From contig CANTFK010000037.1 in the NCBI GenBank assembly GCA_947646735.1, forward strand, positions 248,001 through 312,000: 64,000 nt of DNA, written 5' to 3'. The notes beneath the pieces are model-generated. The model did not search any database. It was not told the origin of the DNA and saw nothing but the letters and a program-made list of their open reading frames with translations. A program made the position numbers and the translations under genes. Position 1 is the stretch's first letter; each line of letters starts with the position of its first letter. Of this stretch, positions 1 through 9,414 are shown in pieces. Origin of the DNA: Peronospora farinosa (Eukaryota > Oomycota > Peronosporomycetes > Peronosporales > Peronosporaceae).

Positions 1-312
1 AGCTGCTTTCACGGAGTGCAGTTTTGACGTCACTTTCCATTTTAAGTTGCCAGGTAAATCAACGGTATATTAGATGATCAGAGCTACCTACAAAGACGTC
101 ATCAGTGTGTCTAATTCAGATACAAGCTATCTCGCTAACGCTACCTGGTAAAGGTTATTGATCATTAGCAATATTAGAACTACTGTAGTATTCGTTAAAA
201 AACTTGTTTGATCGGCTCTGCAGTCACTGGCCATCAAAATATTACAATCACATTCTTTGAAACTCCCTATTGTCAACCGGGTCTTCCTTCGTATATCTGA
301 TCCAGTATCACG

Positions 313-329
313 TCATTCTTGTATTTGCC
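313..329 (+). promoter_or_regulatory. oomycete-type core promoter (Inr + FPR) of the malic enzyme gene
   Basis: TCATTCT at 313-319 fits the oomycete initiator consensus YCAYTYY, and GTATTTGCC at 321-329 fits the flanking promoter region that usually follows it directly. The pair lies about 40 nt before the first in-frame ATG (368), a normal 5' leader length for oomycetes. No TATA box is evident. The role is inferred from motif and position. Confidence 0.5.
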
Positions 330-367
330 GAGACGTTCGCACTTGAGTGATCCACTTTGCAATTCAA

Positions 368-1984
368 ATGGCTTCCAATGGATACACTACGATGCGTACG
401 CCCAATGCTAATAAAGGATTGGCTTTTACGGAAGAACAACGCAAGCAGCTTGGTTTACGTGGCTTGCTACCGGCTGCCGTATCCACGATTGCATTTGAAA
501 CTGCACGTGCCATGGCCGCCATTCGTCGCAAGACGTCGCCCATTGAAAAGTACATTTTTATGCAAAACATGCAAAATGTTAATGAAGACGTTTACTATCG
601 CATGCTCATTGAACACACGTCCGAACTGATGCCAATTGTTTACACACCGACGGTCGGTCAAGGCTGTCAAGAATTTAGTCATAATTACACGCAACAGCCG
701 CGTGGTCTCTTCATTTCGTTGAATGACATTGGCCACGTTGCTGAGATCCTAGACAATTGGCCGGAAAAGGACATTCGGGCCATTTGTTTTACGGACGGGG
801 AACGGATTCTTGGATTAGGTGATCAAGGAGCCAATGGCATGGGAATTCCTATTGGCAAGTTGGCACTGTATACGGCATGTGCCGGTGTTCCACCCCAGAT
901 GTGTCTACCCGTTGTAATTGACTGTGGAACTAATAACGAGGAGTACCTGGCTGACCCCTTTTACATTGGTCTGCGTCAGAAGCGCGTACGTGGTGAAAGG
1001 TTTGAGGAACTTGTCGAGGAGTTCATGGACGCTTCAAAGGCCAAATACGGCAAGAAAGTTTTATTGCAGTTCGAAGACTTTGGCAACTCGACCGCCTTCA
1101 ATCTACTACGCAAGTACCAGAACACTCACTGCACGTTCAATGACGACATTCAAGGTACAGCCTCAGTGGTTCTTGCCGGTTTACTTGCTGCTGTCCCACT
1201 ATCAGGCAAGACTATCTCGGAGCAGACATTTCTATTTTTTGGCGCCGGTGAGGCCGGTACTGGCATTGCGGAACTAATTGCTCAAGCTATTACCACGGAA
1301 ACGGGCAAGTCGGTGGAAGAGTCTCGCAAGCAGATTTGGCTTGTGGATTCACGCGGTCTGATTGTTAATTCCCGCAAAGAGTCTCTACAGCACCACAAGC
1401 TGATGTTCGCCCACGATGGTCCCTTGTGCTTAGACCTGCTGTCGGCCATTGAACAGATCAAGCCAACTGCTCTTATCGGCGTGTGCACTATCGCCAAAGC
1501 CTTTAACAAGGAGGTGTGCCAGAAGATGTGCGAGGTCAATGAGCGCCCGATCATCTTCGCTTTGAGCAACCCCACATCCAAGGCCGAGTGCACGGCCGAA
1601 GAGGCCTATACGTTCACGGACGGCAAGTGCATTTTCGCGAGTGGCAATCCCTTTGACCCTGTTGTATACAAAGGAAAGCGTTACGTGCCTGGTCAGGGCA
1701 ACAACTCGTACGTGTTCCCTGGCATTGGCTTAGGAATTGTTGCGGCTGGGCTGACTCACGTCGACGACGAGGTCATGATCATCGCTGCCAAGACGCTGGC
1801 TGGTTTGATCACTCCCGCCGACCTGGAAACTGGCTGCGTCTACCCACCGCTGTCCACCATCCGCAACGTCTCGCTGAAGATCGCTGAGGCTGTCGCTGAA
1901 TACGGATACGAGAAAAACTTTGCTACGGTTCCTAAACCAGAGAACCTTACTCAGTTTCTGACCGACTTCATGTACAGTCCCTAA
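368..1984 (+). CDS. NAD(P)-dependent malic enzyme (copy 1, no obvious presequence)
   Basis: Oxidative decarboxylation of malate to pyruvate. The open frame extends upstream to 347, but only through a GTG, so the first ATG (368) gives 538 aa, the usual length of eukaryotic malic enzymes. The N-terminal malic domain has YTPTVGQGCQEF and the FTDGERILGLGDQGANGMG block. FEDFGNSTAFNLL and CTFNDDIQGTASV hold metal- and substrate-binding acidic residues. The NAD-binding fold follows with FFGAGEAGTG and later [11 protein letters not shown] and NNSYVFPG. The gene is intronless. It is a paralogue of the gene at 39.7 kb, which has an extra N-terminal presequence; here MASNGYTTM precedes the conserved MRTPNANKG, so the product may be cytosolic unless an upstream exon was missed. 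Cofactor preference cannot be read safely. Confidence 0.95.
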   Translation: MASNGYTTMRTPNANKGLAFTEEQRKQLGLRGLLPAAVSTIAFETARAMAAIRRKTSPIEKYIFMQNMQNVNEDVYYRMLIEHTSELMPIVYTPTVGQGCQEFSHNYTQQPRGLFISLNDIGHVAEILDNWPEKDIRAICFTDGERILGLGDQGANGMGIPIGKLALYTACAGVPPQMCLPVVIDCGTNNEEYLADPFYIGLRQKRVRGERFEELVEEFMDASKAKYGKKVLLQFEDFGNSTAFNLLRKYQNTHCTFNDDIQGTASVVLAGLLAAVPLSGKTISEQTFLFFGAGEAGTGIAELIAQAITTETGKSVEESRKQIWLVDSRGLIVNSRKESLQHHKLMFAHDGPLCLDLLSAIEQIKPTALIGVCTIAKAFNKEVCQKMCEVNERPIIFALSNPTSKAECTAEEAYTFTDGKCIFASGNPFDPVVYKGKRYVPGQGNNSYVFPGIGLGIVAAGLTHVDDEVMIIAAKTLAGLITPADLETGCVYPPLSTIRNVSLKIAEAVAEYGYEKNFATVPKPENLTQFLTDFMYSP

Positions 1985-2999
1985 GCACTTGGATCTTGCA
2001 CTGCAGTAAACAGTGACACAAGAAACCCATTGACTGGCTTTGCAATTTTTCGCCCACCGCTGTCTATCCCAACAACAAAAAACAAATGCTAGCAGGATCA
2101 TGTTTTCGACGCGTTCTATTGGAAGTGCCGACAAGGAATGAAAAGGCAAGTTTACAGTTTGATTAATATGTCGCTAGCCGAATATTGTCTTGCAAGTAGC
2201 CAAGCAGCTTCAAAGAGCTCTCGAGATAAAGTTTCTATGCATAGTAACTCTTAAGGCCAAGGTCCATCAATCTGACACTCGGAGCGGCTAAGTGTTTTTT
2301 TGCAAGTGTCAGTCAGACTTTGCTCCGCATAAAACTTGTCGAAGCATAACTCATCCCCGTTCCACAATTTCACCTTGCAGCAGGCTGAGCGTACACGCGC
2401 GAAACGGCGTCACTTGGAAGCTTTGCATTTCGGGCTCAGCCTATAGGCACCCACCAAGAGAAGCAAATGTCATCCACTATAGCAGTTTGTATCACTTCCC
2501 ACTGTGCAAGGTGCTGTGTAACCACGTCACAACATTTCACGACACCATTGCAGTCTTCCTAAATTATTACCTGCTAAGTGCACTTTCACGGTGGTCTTGT
2601 GCGTTTCAAGCATAATTGGAGGTCTCTTTACCCTTTAGACGGATAGAATATCTTTCGCTTTCCGAAAACTTTCTAGATGAAGGTTTGATTGTGCTGCGAC
2701 TGCGTAGAGAAGACTATATCGTTGGTCCCTCTGACAATATGAATGCTGCATCCAGGCAAGAATCGTTGCAGCTGCTTCAATTCCTGATAGGCCTTGTACA
2801 GTATATTGTCCGTTATAGAATCAGAAGGAAACTTTTGTCATGACATTGACATAGCAGAACTTGTCAGTCGCATCCTATTGTGGATGTTGGTGAATTCGTA
2901 CGAACACGAGATTGTCGACTTCATTCTGAGACCATTGTCATGTTCGTGACAATGTTGACTTGATTAAAGTATTGATCTAGTCTATTTTATCATTCGGCA
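1985..2999. other. intergenic, no gene supported
   Basis: About 1 kb between malic enzyme and the YbeY gene. Short open frames at 2292-2615 and 2616-2843 lack an ATG start or recognisable content. A perfect 8-bp hairpin, CATTGTCA / TGACAATG with a 6-nt loop, sits at 2933-2954, about 46 nt before the YbeY start codon. Confidence 0.6.
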
Positions 3000-3806
3000 A
3001 TGGTTCTAGTGGCGAAAGCACTCGCTGGCACGAGTGCCGCGCTATCACGACGAGCGCTTGTCAAGCTACAGGCGCAAACGCAAGCAATGGTACGCTGTCT
3101 TAATTGCCCTGGAGGACCTTGGTACGAGCAGTAGATGATCTAATTGATTGCGGTCATTAGCATTGAAAGTCTTTATGTCCATTCACCCACTTGGTGTCCT
3201 TTGTCACTCACAATTGATAGGGATATGGGAGTAATGCTCACGACGGACGGTCATATACAGAAACTCAATCGCAAGTTCCGCAAGAAGGACAAACCCACCG
3301 ACATTCTGTCCTTTCCATTCCATAAAGTAATGCACTGGACGTTCCACAAAGAGCTCAATCTATTTGGGTTACGTTTTTATTAACTTGTAGTTGGATCAAC
3401 GTGTAGATTCGTGCCCCAGGAAGGTTTCCTCGTGTCAAAAGGAAGGAGGAACGCTATTTAGGGGATATCTATATCAGTCCAGCGTACATCCAAGCTCAGT
3501 GTGAAGATCCGCAGCTTGATGACGTCACGACGTTGGAAGAGCGACTGCCTGTGCTCATGGCACACGGACTCTGCCACTTGATGGGGTGAGAACAGTCGTG
3601 ATGGTCACAAGGAGCTGCATATGTTGTAGTTGACTGACAAACTGTTACCTATCCATTATTACAGATACGACCATGAACAAGACGCCGACTACGAGCGCAT
3701 GCAACAGGCCGAGAATTTCATCCTCAATCGCTATGCACAGTTTCTTCCGCCTGCATTTGCTACTGACAACATATCAATTCCAGCAACCGATACAGACTTG
3801 ATGTAG
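3000..3806 (+). CDS. YbeY-family endoribonuclease (rRNA maturation factor), four exons
   Basis: Exons by inspection: 3000-3121, 3221-3326, 3407-3585, 3665-3806; all introns are GT-AG (99, 80 and 79 nt), phases agree at each junction, and the total is 549 nt, 182 aa. The diagnostic metal-binding block HGLCHLMGYDH spans the exon 3/4 junction and supplies the three zinc-ligand histidines. Exon 2 has the family block LNRKFRKKDKPTDILSFPF. The N-terminus (Ala, Arg, Ser and Leu rich, no acidic residue in the first 20) looks like a mitochondrial presequence, which fits a role in organellar ribosomal RNA processing. Bacterial YbeY is about 155 aa, so the excess is this leader. The exon 1 donor (GTACGA) is the least certain boundary; it was chosen because it keeps phase and gives a family-like join before MGVMLTTDG. 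Tail-to-tail with the carrier gene, 178 nt apart. Confidence 0.85.
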
Positions 3807-3984
3807 TATATTTTGAATGAAACAGCATGAAGTCGCTGCGCTGGAGTACTTTTAACGTTAGCAATCGATGAATTCTTTAATTGCTGGTAAGTACTGAGAT
3901 CTCTTTCAATCGGCGAGCAAAGCTTTCTTGCCAGACCAGAGACTCGGACACTGAGGAGGCCGATGGAGATAAGCACACGATGCT

Positions 3985-5013
3985 CTAGTTTCGGCCCTCG
4001 ACCATGTCGTATACCACGCTCGTAGCTGTCTTCATAATCATCGTCGTGAAACTGGCGTGGATAAATCGTGCCACAAAGCCAGTCGTGCCAAATGCTAGCA
4101 CCTTGTTAATACCACCCGTACGGTATTGCTGCTGGAACAGTTTTACCGCCGATACCTTTTCACCGGCCTTGGACGCCTGCTGAATCTGAGCAACCAGCAC
4201 ATCCATAGGCAGCGTCACCGCGGCGCTAACCACACCACCCAGTAATGACGAGATGACCTGCTCGCTAGTTGTGAGCACGTGGTCGGGATTGCCGCGTTTG
4301 TACACTATATTTTCAGCCTTCACTGAAAAGAAGAAACGTGTGGACCAGTCGGCCACTCGCTTGAGCGAGAAGATGCCCGATCCTTTCATCAGCGCTGCCA
4401 CGCCTTCCTTGCGGATGACCTTGACACCAACGCGCATGGAGCGCGACATGGTTTCGAGCGGCGTCATTTGCTCGCGAAAAATGGGATCAGTCATCACGCG
4501 CGTCTTGAGTAACAGCGTGGGACTGAGCACGAAACCCTGGAACCCACCACCGATGCCGCCTGCAATGACCTCGGACGTGCCCTTGCTAATCTTGTCGTTC
4601 TGAACAACAGGAGTAAGTGCTGTACGGGCAATGGAATGGCCCCAGGCAAAGACGGATCCCTTTGCCACTCCCTGAAGAGCACCCCATGGAAAGAAGCCGT
4701 CCCAAATACCGACGAGACCTTTCGTGTGCATAATCTCTTGGGTCAATTGCACGTATGAAAACTGCGGCTTTGTCTGCTTCATAATCTTAATAAACTCAAG
4801 GTAATGACCCAATGCAAACTCGTATGTGAGGCAAACGCCAGCACCCACGAGTAATTTTACGCCTGCTTTTTCAGGTATTTCCTCCTTTTGAACACTCAAT
4901 GCAAGGAGATTCCGACACGCGCTAAGTGCCAATGGGTGGAATGCAGTCGTTGAGCGTTCTTTCTGCCACACGACGGAACCGGACATGACATTCGTGAGCG
5001 AAGTTGAAAGCAT
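3985..5013 (-). CDS. mitochondrial carrier family (SLC25-like) protein, divergent
   Basis: Solute carrier of the inner mitochondrial membrane type. The frame opens at a TTG (5043), but the first ATG is at 5013, giving 342 aa, slightly longer than the usual 300. The carrier signature is recognisable in repeats 2 and 3: SPTLLLKTR at about 164-172 and PMDVLVAQIQ at about 269-278 (P-x-[D/E]-x2-[K/R/Q]-type). The repeat-1 signature is degenerate. Glycine-rich hydrophobic stretches (VIAGGIGGGFQGFVLSP, SSLLGGVVSAAVTLP) fit odd-numbered helices. Substrate cannot be inferred. The signature losses suggest one of the oomycete/protist divergent carriers. Single exon, convergent with the YbeY gene. Confidence 0.8.
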   Translation of the reverse strand: MLSTSLTNVMSGSVVWQKERSTTAFHPLALSACRNLLALSVQKEEIPEKAGVKLLVGAGVCLTYEFALGHYLEFIKIMKQTKPQFSYVQLTQEIMHTKGLVGIWDGFFPWGALQGVAKGSVFAWGHSIARTALTPVVQNDKISKGTSEVIAGGIGGGFQGFVLSPTLLLKTRVMTDPIFREQMTPLETMSRSMRVGVKVIRKEGVAALMKGSGIFSLKRVADWSTRFFFSVKAENIVYKRGNPDHVLTTSEQVISSLLGGVVSAAVTLPMDVLVAQIQQASKAGEKVSAVKLFQQQYRTGGINKVLAFGTTGFVARFIHASFTTMIMKTATSVVYDMVEGRN

Positions 5014-5386
5014 GGGAGCAGGGCGTCGGGTAAAATGGGGCAAATATGCAGTTGGGGAGGGGGGGGGGGTGTATCTACTGAAGCGTCTTAGATGGGCGGT
5101 AAAATGATACTTGTCTTTGTTTCTATGTGAGACGAAATGATATCGTTATATACGGATACACGACGCAAGGTATTACATAATGAGATTATCAGTACGAGCT
5201 TCGAGTTAATCTGATGAAACGAATGGCACACTAATTCCGATACGTGTCAGCTTCAAGTGCCACGCCTGCAATGTTATGCCCAATATGTAACAGGGCATCT
5301 AGTTACACGTAAACATTTAGTAATATACTTAATGTTTGGTCTAAAGGTATCCATGATTACTTTCGACCTGTCACTTGGGTGCGATA
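5014..5386. other. intergenic with poly-G tract
   Basis: No gene seen. A run of about ten G (near 5059-5068) stands upstream of the carrier gene. The stretch ends at the left copy of an 18-bp direct repeat that bounds a retroelement remnant. Confidence 0.5.
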
Positions 5387-5404
5387 CACAAACGTGATCC
5401 ACCC
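5387..5404. repeat. target-site duplication, left copy
   Basis: The 18-mer CACAAACGTGATCCACCC occurs here and again at 7160-7177. The two copies bound the non-LTR retrotransposon remnant, as expected for target-primed reverse transcription. Confidence 0.75.
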
Positions 5405-7159
5405 AGCGGGTATGGGCCTTTCGGGGCAGTCAGGGGCCGGACGATATAATCGTGACGCCGGCTCAGGCTAAACTGCGGGCATCGCCTAGTCGAGCACGCT
5501 CGCCAGAACAGGAACTGAAGCAAGAGCTGGGCGAACGACTCGCCCCGACCACAGACCAACACGACCAGTTGACCGCGAGGATCCGTGCTCACTCGACGGC
5601 TTTACTTGACCGAGTTACCAGCTGGTGGGATGGGGATAAATTGGTGTTGTCGTTTATTGACCCTTTCCCAACACACCTACTGGGGTACAATGATATGCCG
5701 GAAGAAATTCAGAGGTTTTGGGCCACCTTCAAATGGAGTGCGAACCCATGGATTCGGGACCAGAGCGGCAACATGCTGTCCAGGACCAAGTATAATAGGA
5801 TTGAAGACTGCACCCTCGCACACCTTCACATCTTGCGGACGGGGCCAGCGTAATTCGTCATGCGGGTCCCTATACCTCCGGGTCAACCCGGTTCCCATTC
5901 GGACGCGAAACTTCGACGGGGGTAACAGCCCTCCTATTGTCATCCCCGGACTTACCCATCGGGACAGAATTAAACGCGACACCGCCACTGCGCCTTCGAC
6001 AGGCACCACCACAATTGAAAAGATATCGCTGGAAGATACTCGGTAAAGGCATTATCGTGGGCAAATTAACGGAGATCGAACACGGCGAAACCCGCCCCGT
6101 CACTTTGCACCAAGCTGGTGATGGGATCCATTGGTTTTGCCATGGATTACTGCCGGAGCTCACTGACGCTTCACCATCTGACCGACAGGCGATTGGGCGC
6201 GCTATTCGAAGAGGGGGTCTCGTATTCGAGGCGCACCCGCAGCTTCATCGATTCCCTTGGTATGTTCCAGACACAACGTCGAATCACTTCGTTACGAAGG
6301 CCTTAGGCAAGCAAGCCTTCCAGTCCCACAGAAAAGTTCTCGCCCGTCAACTTTCGGCCCTCGTTGATCGCCTTTCACAATCGGCAACAACAGATGAATG
6401 GCAACGCGCAGCGCTCCAGCAAACACCGACGCAAGTGTGGGATCATAGAAATGGTCTCACCCCATATCAAGTCTGGACAGGGTACCGGGTAGCGACAAGA
6501 CAATTAAATATGTATCACGCCGAGAGAATCGAGCGCAATAGTTGCAAAAAGACGCCGGATTGCAGCGGCAGGAAGGAGACCATTGCCCATCTGTTTTGGG
6601 AATGTGATTGCGCTGCAGCGCTTTAAAAAAAGCTCATTGGTCACTGAACCGGGCAAATCGTCACCCGCCAAGTGACCCAAAACTTTCTAGGGGCCTGTAC
6701 CAGTCGACGAGTTGACAGCATACCCGAGTACCGCACGAAAATCCTAGCGGACCGATTTCAGGATGACGCCAATGAAGCCGAACGCGTCTGGACACAAACT
6801 TGGCATGTCCTCGCGACGATATGCCCAGCACGGATTTAGATAGACAGGAATGCAGCCGTCTTCAAGGCTGTCACACGCCACATTCCCAGCAGCATCGCCA
6901 GTATTTGGGCCTCGTGCCTGTGTCAGCTCCGAGCAATCGCAAAGAGAGAGCGTCGAACAATTGCGTCAGCCACACGTGGTGCCTTGCTTTATGCTTGCAT
7001 TGAACTGCTTGAGCGCGATCCTAGAGAGCCACCGAGTTCTACGGCGGTCAGCCACGATATACCGTCGGGTCATCCGGCGCTGATATCCTGGCTTAGGACT
7101 TTCCAGAGATCTTGCACATAGTTAACACCGTGAAAAATAGACTATCTGAACCTCTCTTT
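5405..7159 (+). mobile_element. 5'-truncated non-LTR (LINE) retrotransposon, degenerate
   Basis: 1755 bp bounded by an exact 18-bp direct repeat. Only the 3' part of the second ORF remains, in several frames. Towards the end a reverse-transcriptase-associated zinc-binding segment is visible (C-x5-C-x4-GRKETIAHLFWECDC, up to about 6617), then the tryptophan-rich LINE C-terminal motif DRNAAVF near 6843. The reverse-transcriptase catalytic core and endonuclease are missing, consistent with 5' truncation on insertion. No poly-A tail is seen before the right repeat. Confidence 0.75.
5937..6626 (+). pseudogene. LINE ORF2 C-terminal fragment with RVT zinc-binding domain
   Basis: Longest open piece of the LINE remnant, 229 codons, not beginning at a credible start. 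It holds basic, tryptophan-containing sequence in which NGLTPYQVWTGYRVA is followed by a Cys/His cluster and IAHLFWECDC, typical of the zf-RVT region after LINE reverse transcriptases. The frame is lost just after the zinc cluster in an A-rich stretch (6627-6633); the downstream C-terminal sequence continues in another frame to about 7080. Confidence 0.7.
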
Positions 7160-7177
7160 CACAAACGTGATCCACCC
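7160..7177. repeat. target-site duplication, right copy
   Basis: Exact 18-nt copy of 5387-5404, directly after the LINE 3' end. Confidence 0.75.
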
Positions 7178-7184
7178 TCGTGAA

Positions 7185-7795
7185 TGTGATATCCATTGAT
7201 GGATTCACATGAGAAGGGATGACGCTAGTTGAAGCTAGGCATCGCGACGTCTCAGAAGGATGTCAGTTGCATTTTAAATCTATATTCTAGTTCATGCGAC
7301 AGGATACGCTTCTAAAGAGTCGCGTATCCGATCTATATACATATATAGCCAATCAGTAGTTAAGTATGTATTTAGTTATAATTAATTAAATATAGCTCAG
7401 TCTTGAATTTACTTAAACAAACACACCACGCACGAGAAGTTGAAAAGCTTCTACGTGACGTCGGTGCCTTCTTGAAATAGAAGTTCGTTGCGCTCTCACT
7501 AAAGCCAAAGGCAGCTGGTGGTACGACTGCTTAAGCAGTCGACCAACCTCCCAACCACCCTCGCACGCGAAGGTAAGACGGTCTAACCGCTTCCTCGCTT
7601 GTGCATAAGGTGTGTGCTCGTAGTACGAGGCAACTTCGTAGAAGTGCCCGTCTACACTTGGTAGCACTAGTAGTCCTTCCCACGACCCGTCTCTCTGAGC
7701 GTGCGTGTGGTTAAGATGGTCCTTAACATGACTGGAGTGACTTCCCTCACCTCTCCCAACATCATAGGGAGTTGGCAGAGCATATGGCGGAGTGA
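7185..7795 (+). repeat. 5' LTR/leader region of the decayed host Ty3/Gypsy element
   Basis: Begins TGTGATATCCATTGATGG, a TG start with a near-palindromic edge. The first ~65 nt resemble the sequence at 59835. It is AT-rich with TATATACATATATA-like stretches at about 7334-7350, and runs into the gag frame, which opens at 7796. The LTR 3' boundary and primer-binding site could not be fixed, and no matching 3' LTR was found near 38.9 kb. Confidence 0.4.
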
Positions 7796-8612
7796 CTTGG
7801 TGAACAAGCCCTAGTCAACTTCTTGCATTGTCCTCCTGAACAACATGTTGCTCAGTTGGAGCAATTTGACGCGTTTGTGCTCGGACAGCGTAGAAACGCG
7901 TCCGAGGTAAACAGCCAAGCCACCGCTGATTCCATCAATAAGACTCAGGATGAGCTTAGGCTTGAGCAGGCACGTAATGAAGCGCTCAACAGAACTGTTG
8001 AGACGCTCTCTGCCCGGCCTGCTCAACCGAGGCCCATTCGGATGGACCCTCCGAAGTTCGATGGAACTAGCCCTCACACGATTGTTCACTGGCTATTAGC
8101 AGTTGAGCAATGTGGAGTGGCTCAGCTCATCGAAGACGACACCAGAACGGTGTCGTATGCCATGTCCAACTTGCGTGGCAAAGCGTCAGAGTGGGCTTAA
8201 TCTGCGCTTGTGGAAAACGCCGATGCGTTCCATCATGGTCGATCTTTAAGGCAAAGATTCGCACCATGTATCAGCCGCCTAACAACGAAGTGTTGCTTAT
8301 GGCGCGCTTCTTTGGAGCACGACAGGCGAAACGCTCTCTGCAAGACTTTGTGCAGGAGATGCGTTCGCTGTCGGCGTCCATCAATGGGGAACCGATACCA
8401 GAACGTATCAAGGTGTCCACGTTCATAAATGGGCTTAGGCACGGCCCATCGCGTCAGGCCCTTTTCAAAAAGGTGCCAGCGACGATGGAAGAGGCAATTG
8501 ACATTGCCTTAGTTGAGGAGCAATCCAACAACAGCGCCTCGGCGACAGCCTATTACAGGCCGTCGTCCGAGAAGTCTGATGCCACTCCTATGGAGTTAGG
8601 CAATGCAGATGT
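7796..8612 (+). pseudogene. host Ty3/Gypsy element: gag, 5' part (broken)
   Basis: Retrotransposon gag domain. The first frame runs to a TAA at 8198-8200 just after the conserved GKASEW; a one-base loss about 40 nt later moves the frame, which then reads through TMYQPPNNEVLLMARFF and LQDFVQEMRSLSASI, typical gag capsid sequence. No ATG is in frame, so the start is lost. The reading frame is cut at 8612 by insertion of E1 and resumes at 16098 with the zinc knuckle. Confidence 0.8.
8608..8612. repeat. E1 target-site duplication GATGT (left)
   Basis: GATGT immediately before LTR A; matched by GATGT at 16098-16102 immediately after LTR B. Confidence 0.85.
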
Positions 8613-8954
8613 TGTAACGGGGCTAGAACGTACCGTCACTAGCTTACACGTGCGCTTGAGGAAGACTCAAGCCCGAGTATTAGGTATTAAGTAAATTTAA
8701 CTCTGATTTTTATTTTGGTTTTAATTCGTACTAATTACGAAGATTTTAGTCGTAATAAATACGATAGTGTTCCCGCCTTTCGGGAACCACACAATTTCAG
8801 GTTGATTTATCATTGGTCCATATTGGGGACTTTAGGCCCAATAATAAACCAATAATAAATTACCACGCTGTGCCCGCTATTCGGGCCCAGCACCTGCCTA
8901 CATATGTAATTGTTTATTTGTGTTAATGATATATGTGTAATGTAGCCCATTACA
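8613..8954 (-). repeat. LTR A (3' LTR of E1)
   Basis: 342 bp, edges TGTAACGGG and CCCATTACA (inverted, one mismatch). Contains three short perfect hairpins described for the family in findings. Confidence 0.93.
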
Positions 8955-9414
8955 TCACCCCCTTCTCATGACAGCACTCACCAACCGTGAGTGCTCAACT
9001 GTCGAAAACCCTTCGCCCACAAACGAACAAGCAATGTCCGGAGACCCAACACCCACTCCCAAGGAACGTCAGCGGGAGTGCATCAACCAACATCATGGCG
9101 CGGCAGCTCATACCTTGGTCGCTGTACGACTTGTCCGGAGCTCACGCTCCGGACTCACTGGACATGATGCGGGACTACTTCCGCCGATTTCGAAAACTGC
9201 GCGGGAAAGGTCTTGATGGAATCGAGCATGAAGCTCTACAACGTTCTTGGTGCGCCTTCATCCAACGTTGGAATCGGATGCCAATCTTGTGACTCGACTC
9301 CACGCCCAACTCATGACGAATGGCGACGACACATCGCTGAGTGTCCACTCAGTGATCGCGAACGAAGTTGGATTGCGAAGTATGAGCGAAGTCTGGGCGA
9401 ACGGAGAAGCGCAG
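8955..9414 (+). CDS. E1 antisense ORF region (damaged copy)
   Basis: Opposite strand to gag-pol, starting 14 nt inside LTR A. In E2 and E3 an ATG 13-14 nt from the LTR opens a 111-codon frame. E1 has lost 11 bp after the AACACCCA at about 9046-9053, which shifts that frame, so the continuation to the stop at 9292 is joined from another frame (8987-9292). See E3 (29061-29396) for the intact version. Confidence 0.35.

Noticed and set aside
2616..2843. 75-codon open frame between malic enzyme and YbeY
   Set aside because: Begins at TTG, no domain and no conserved motif.
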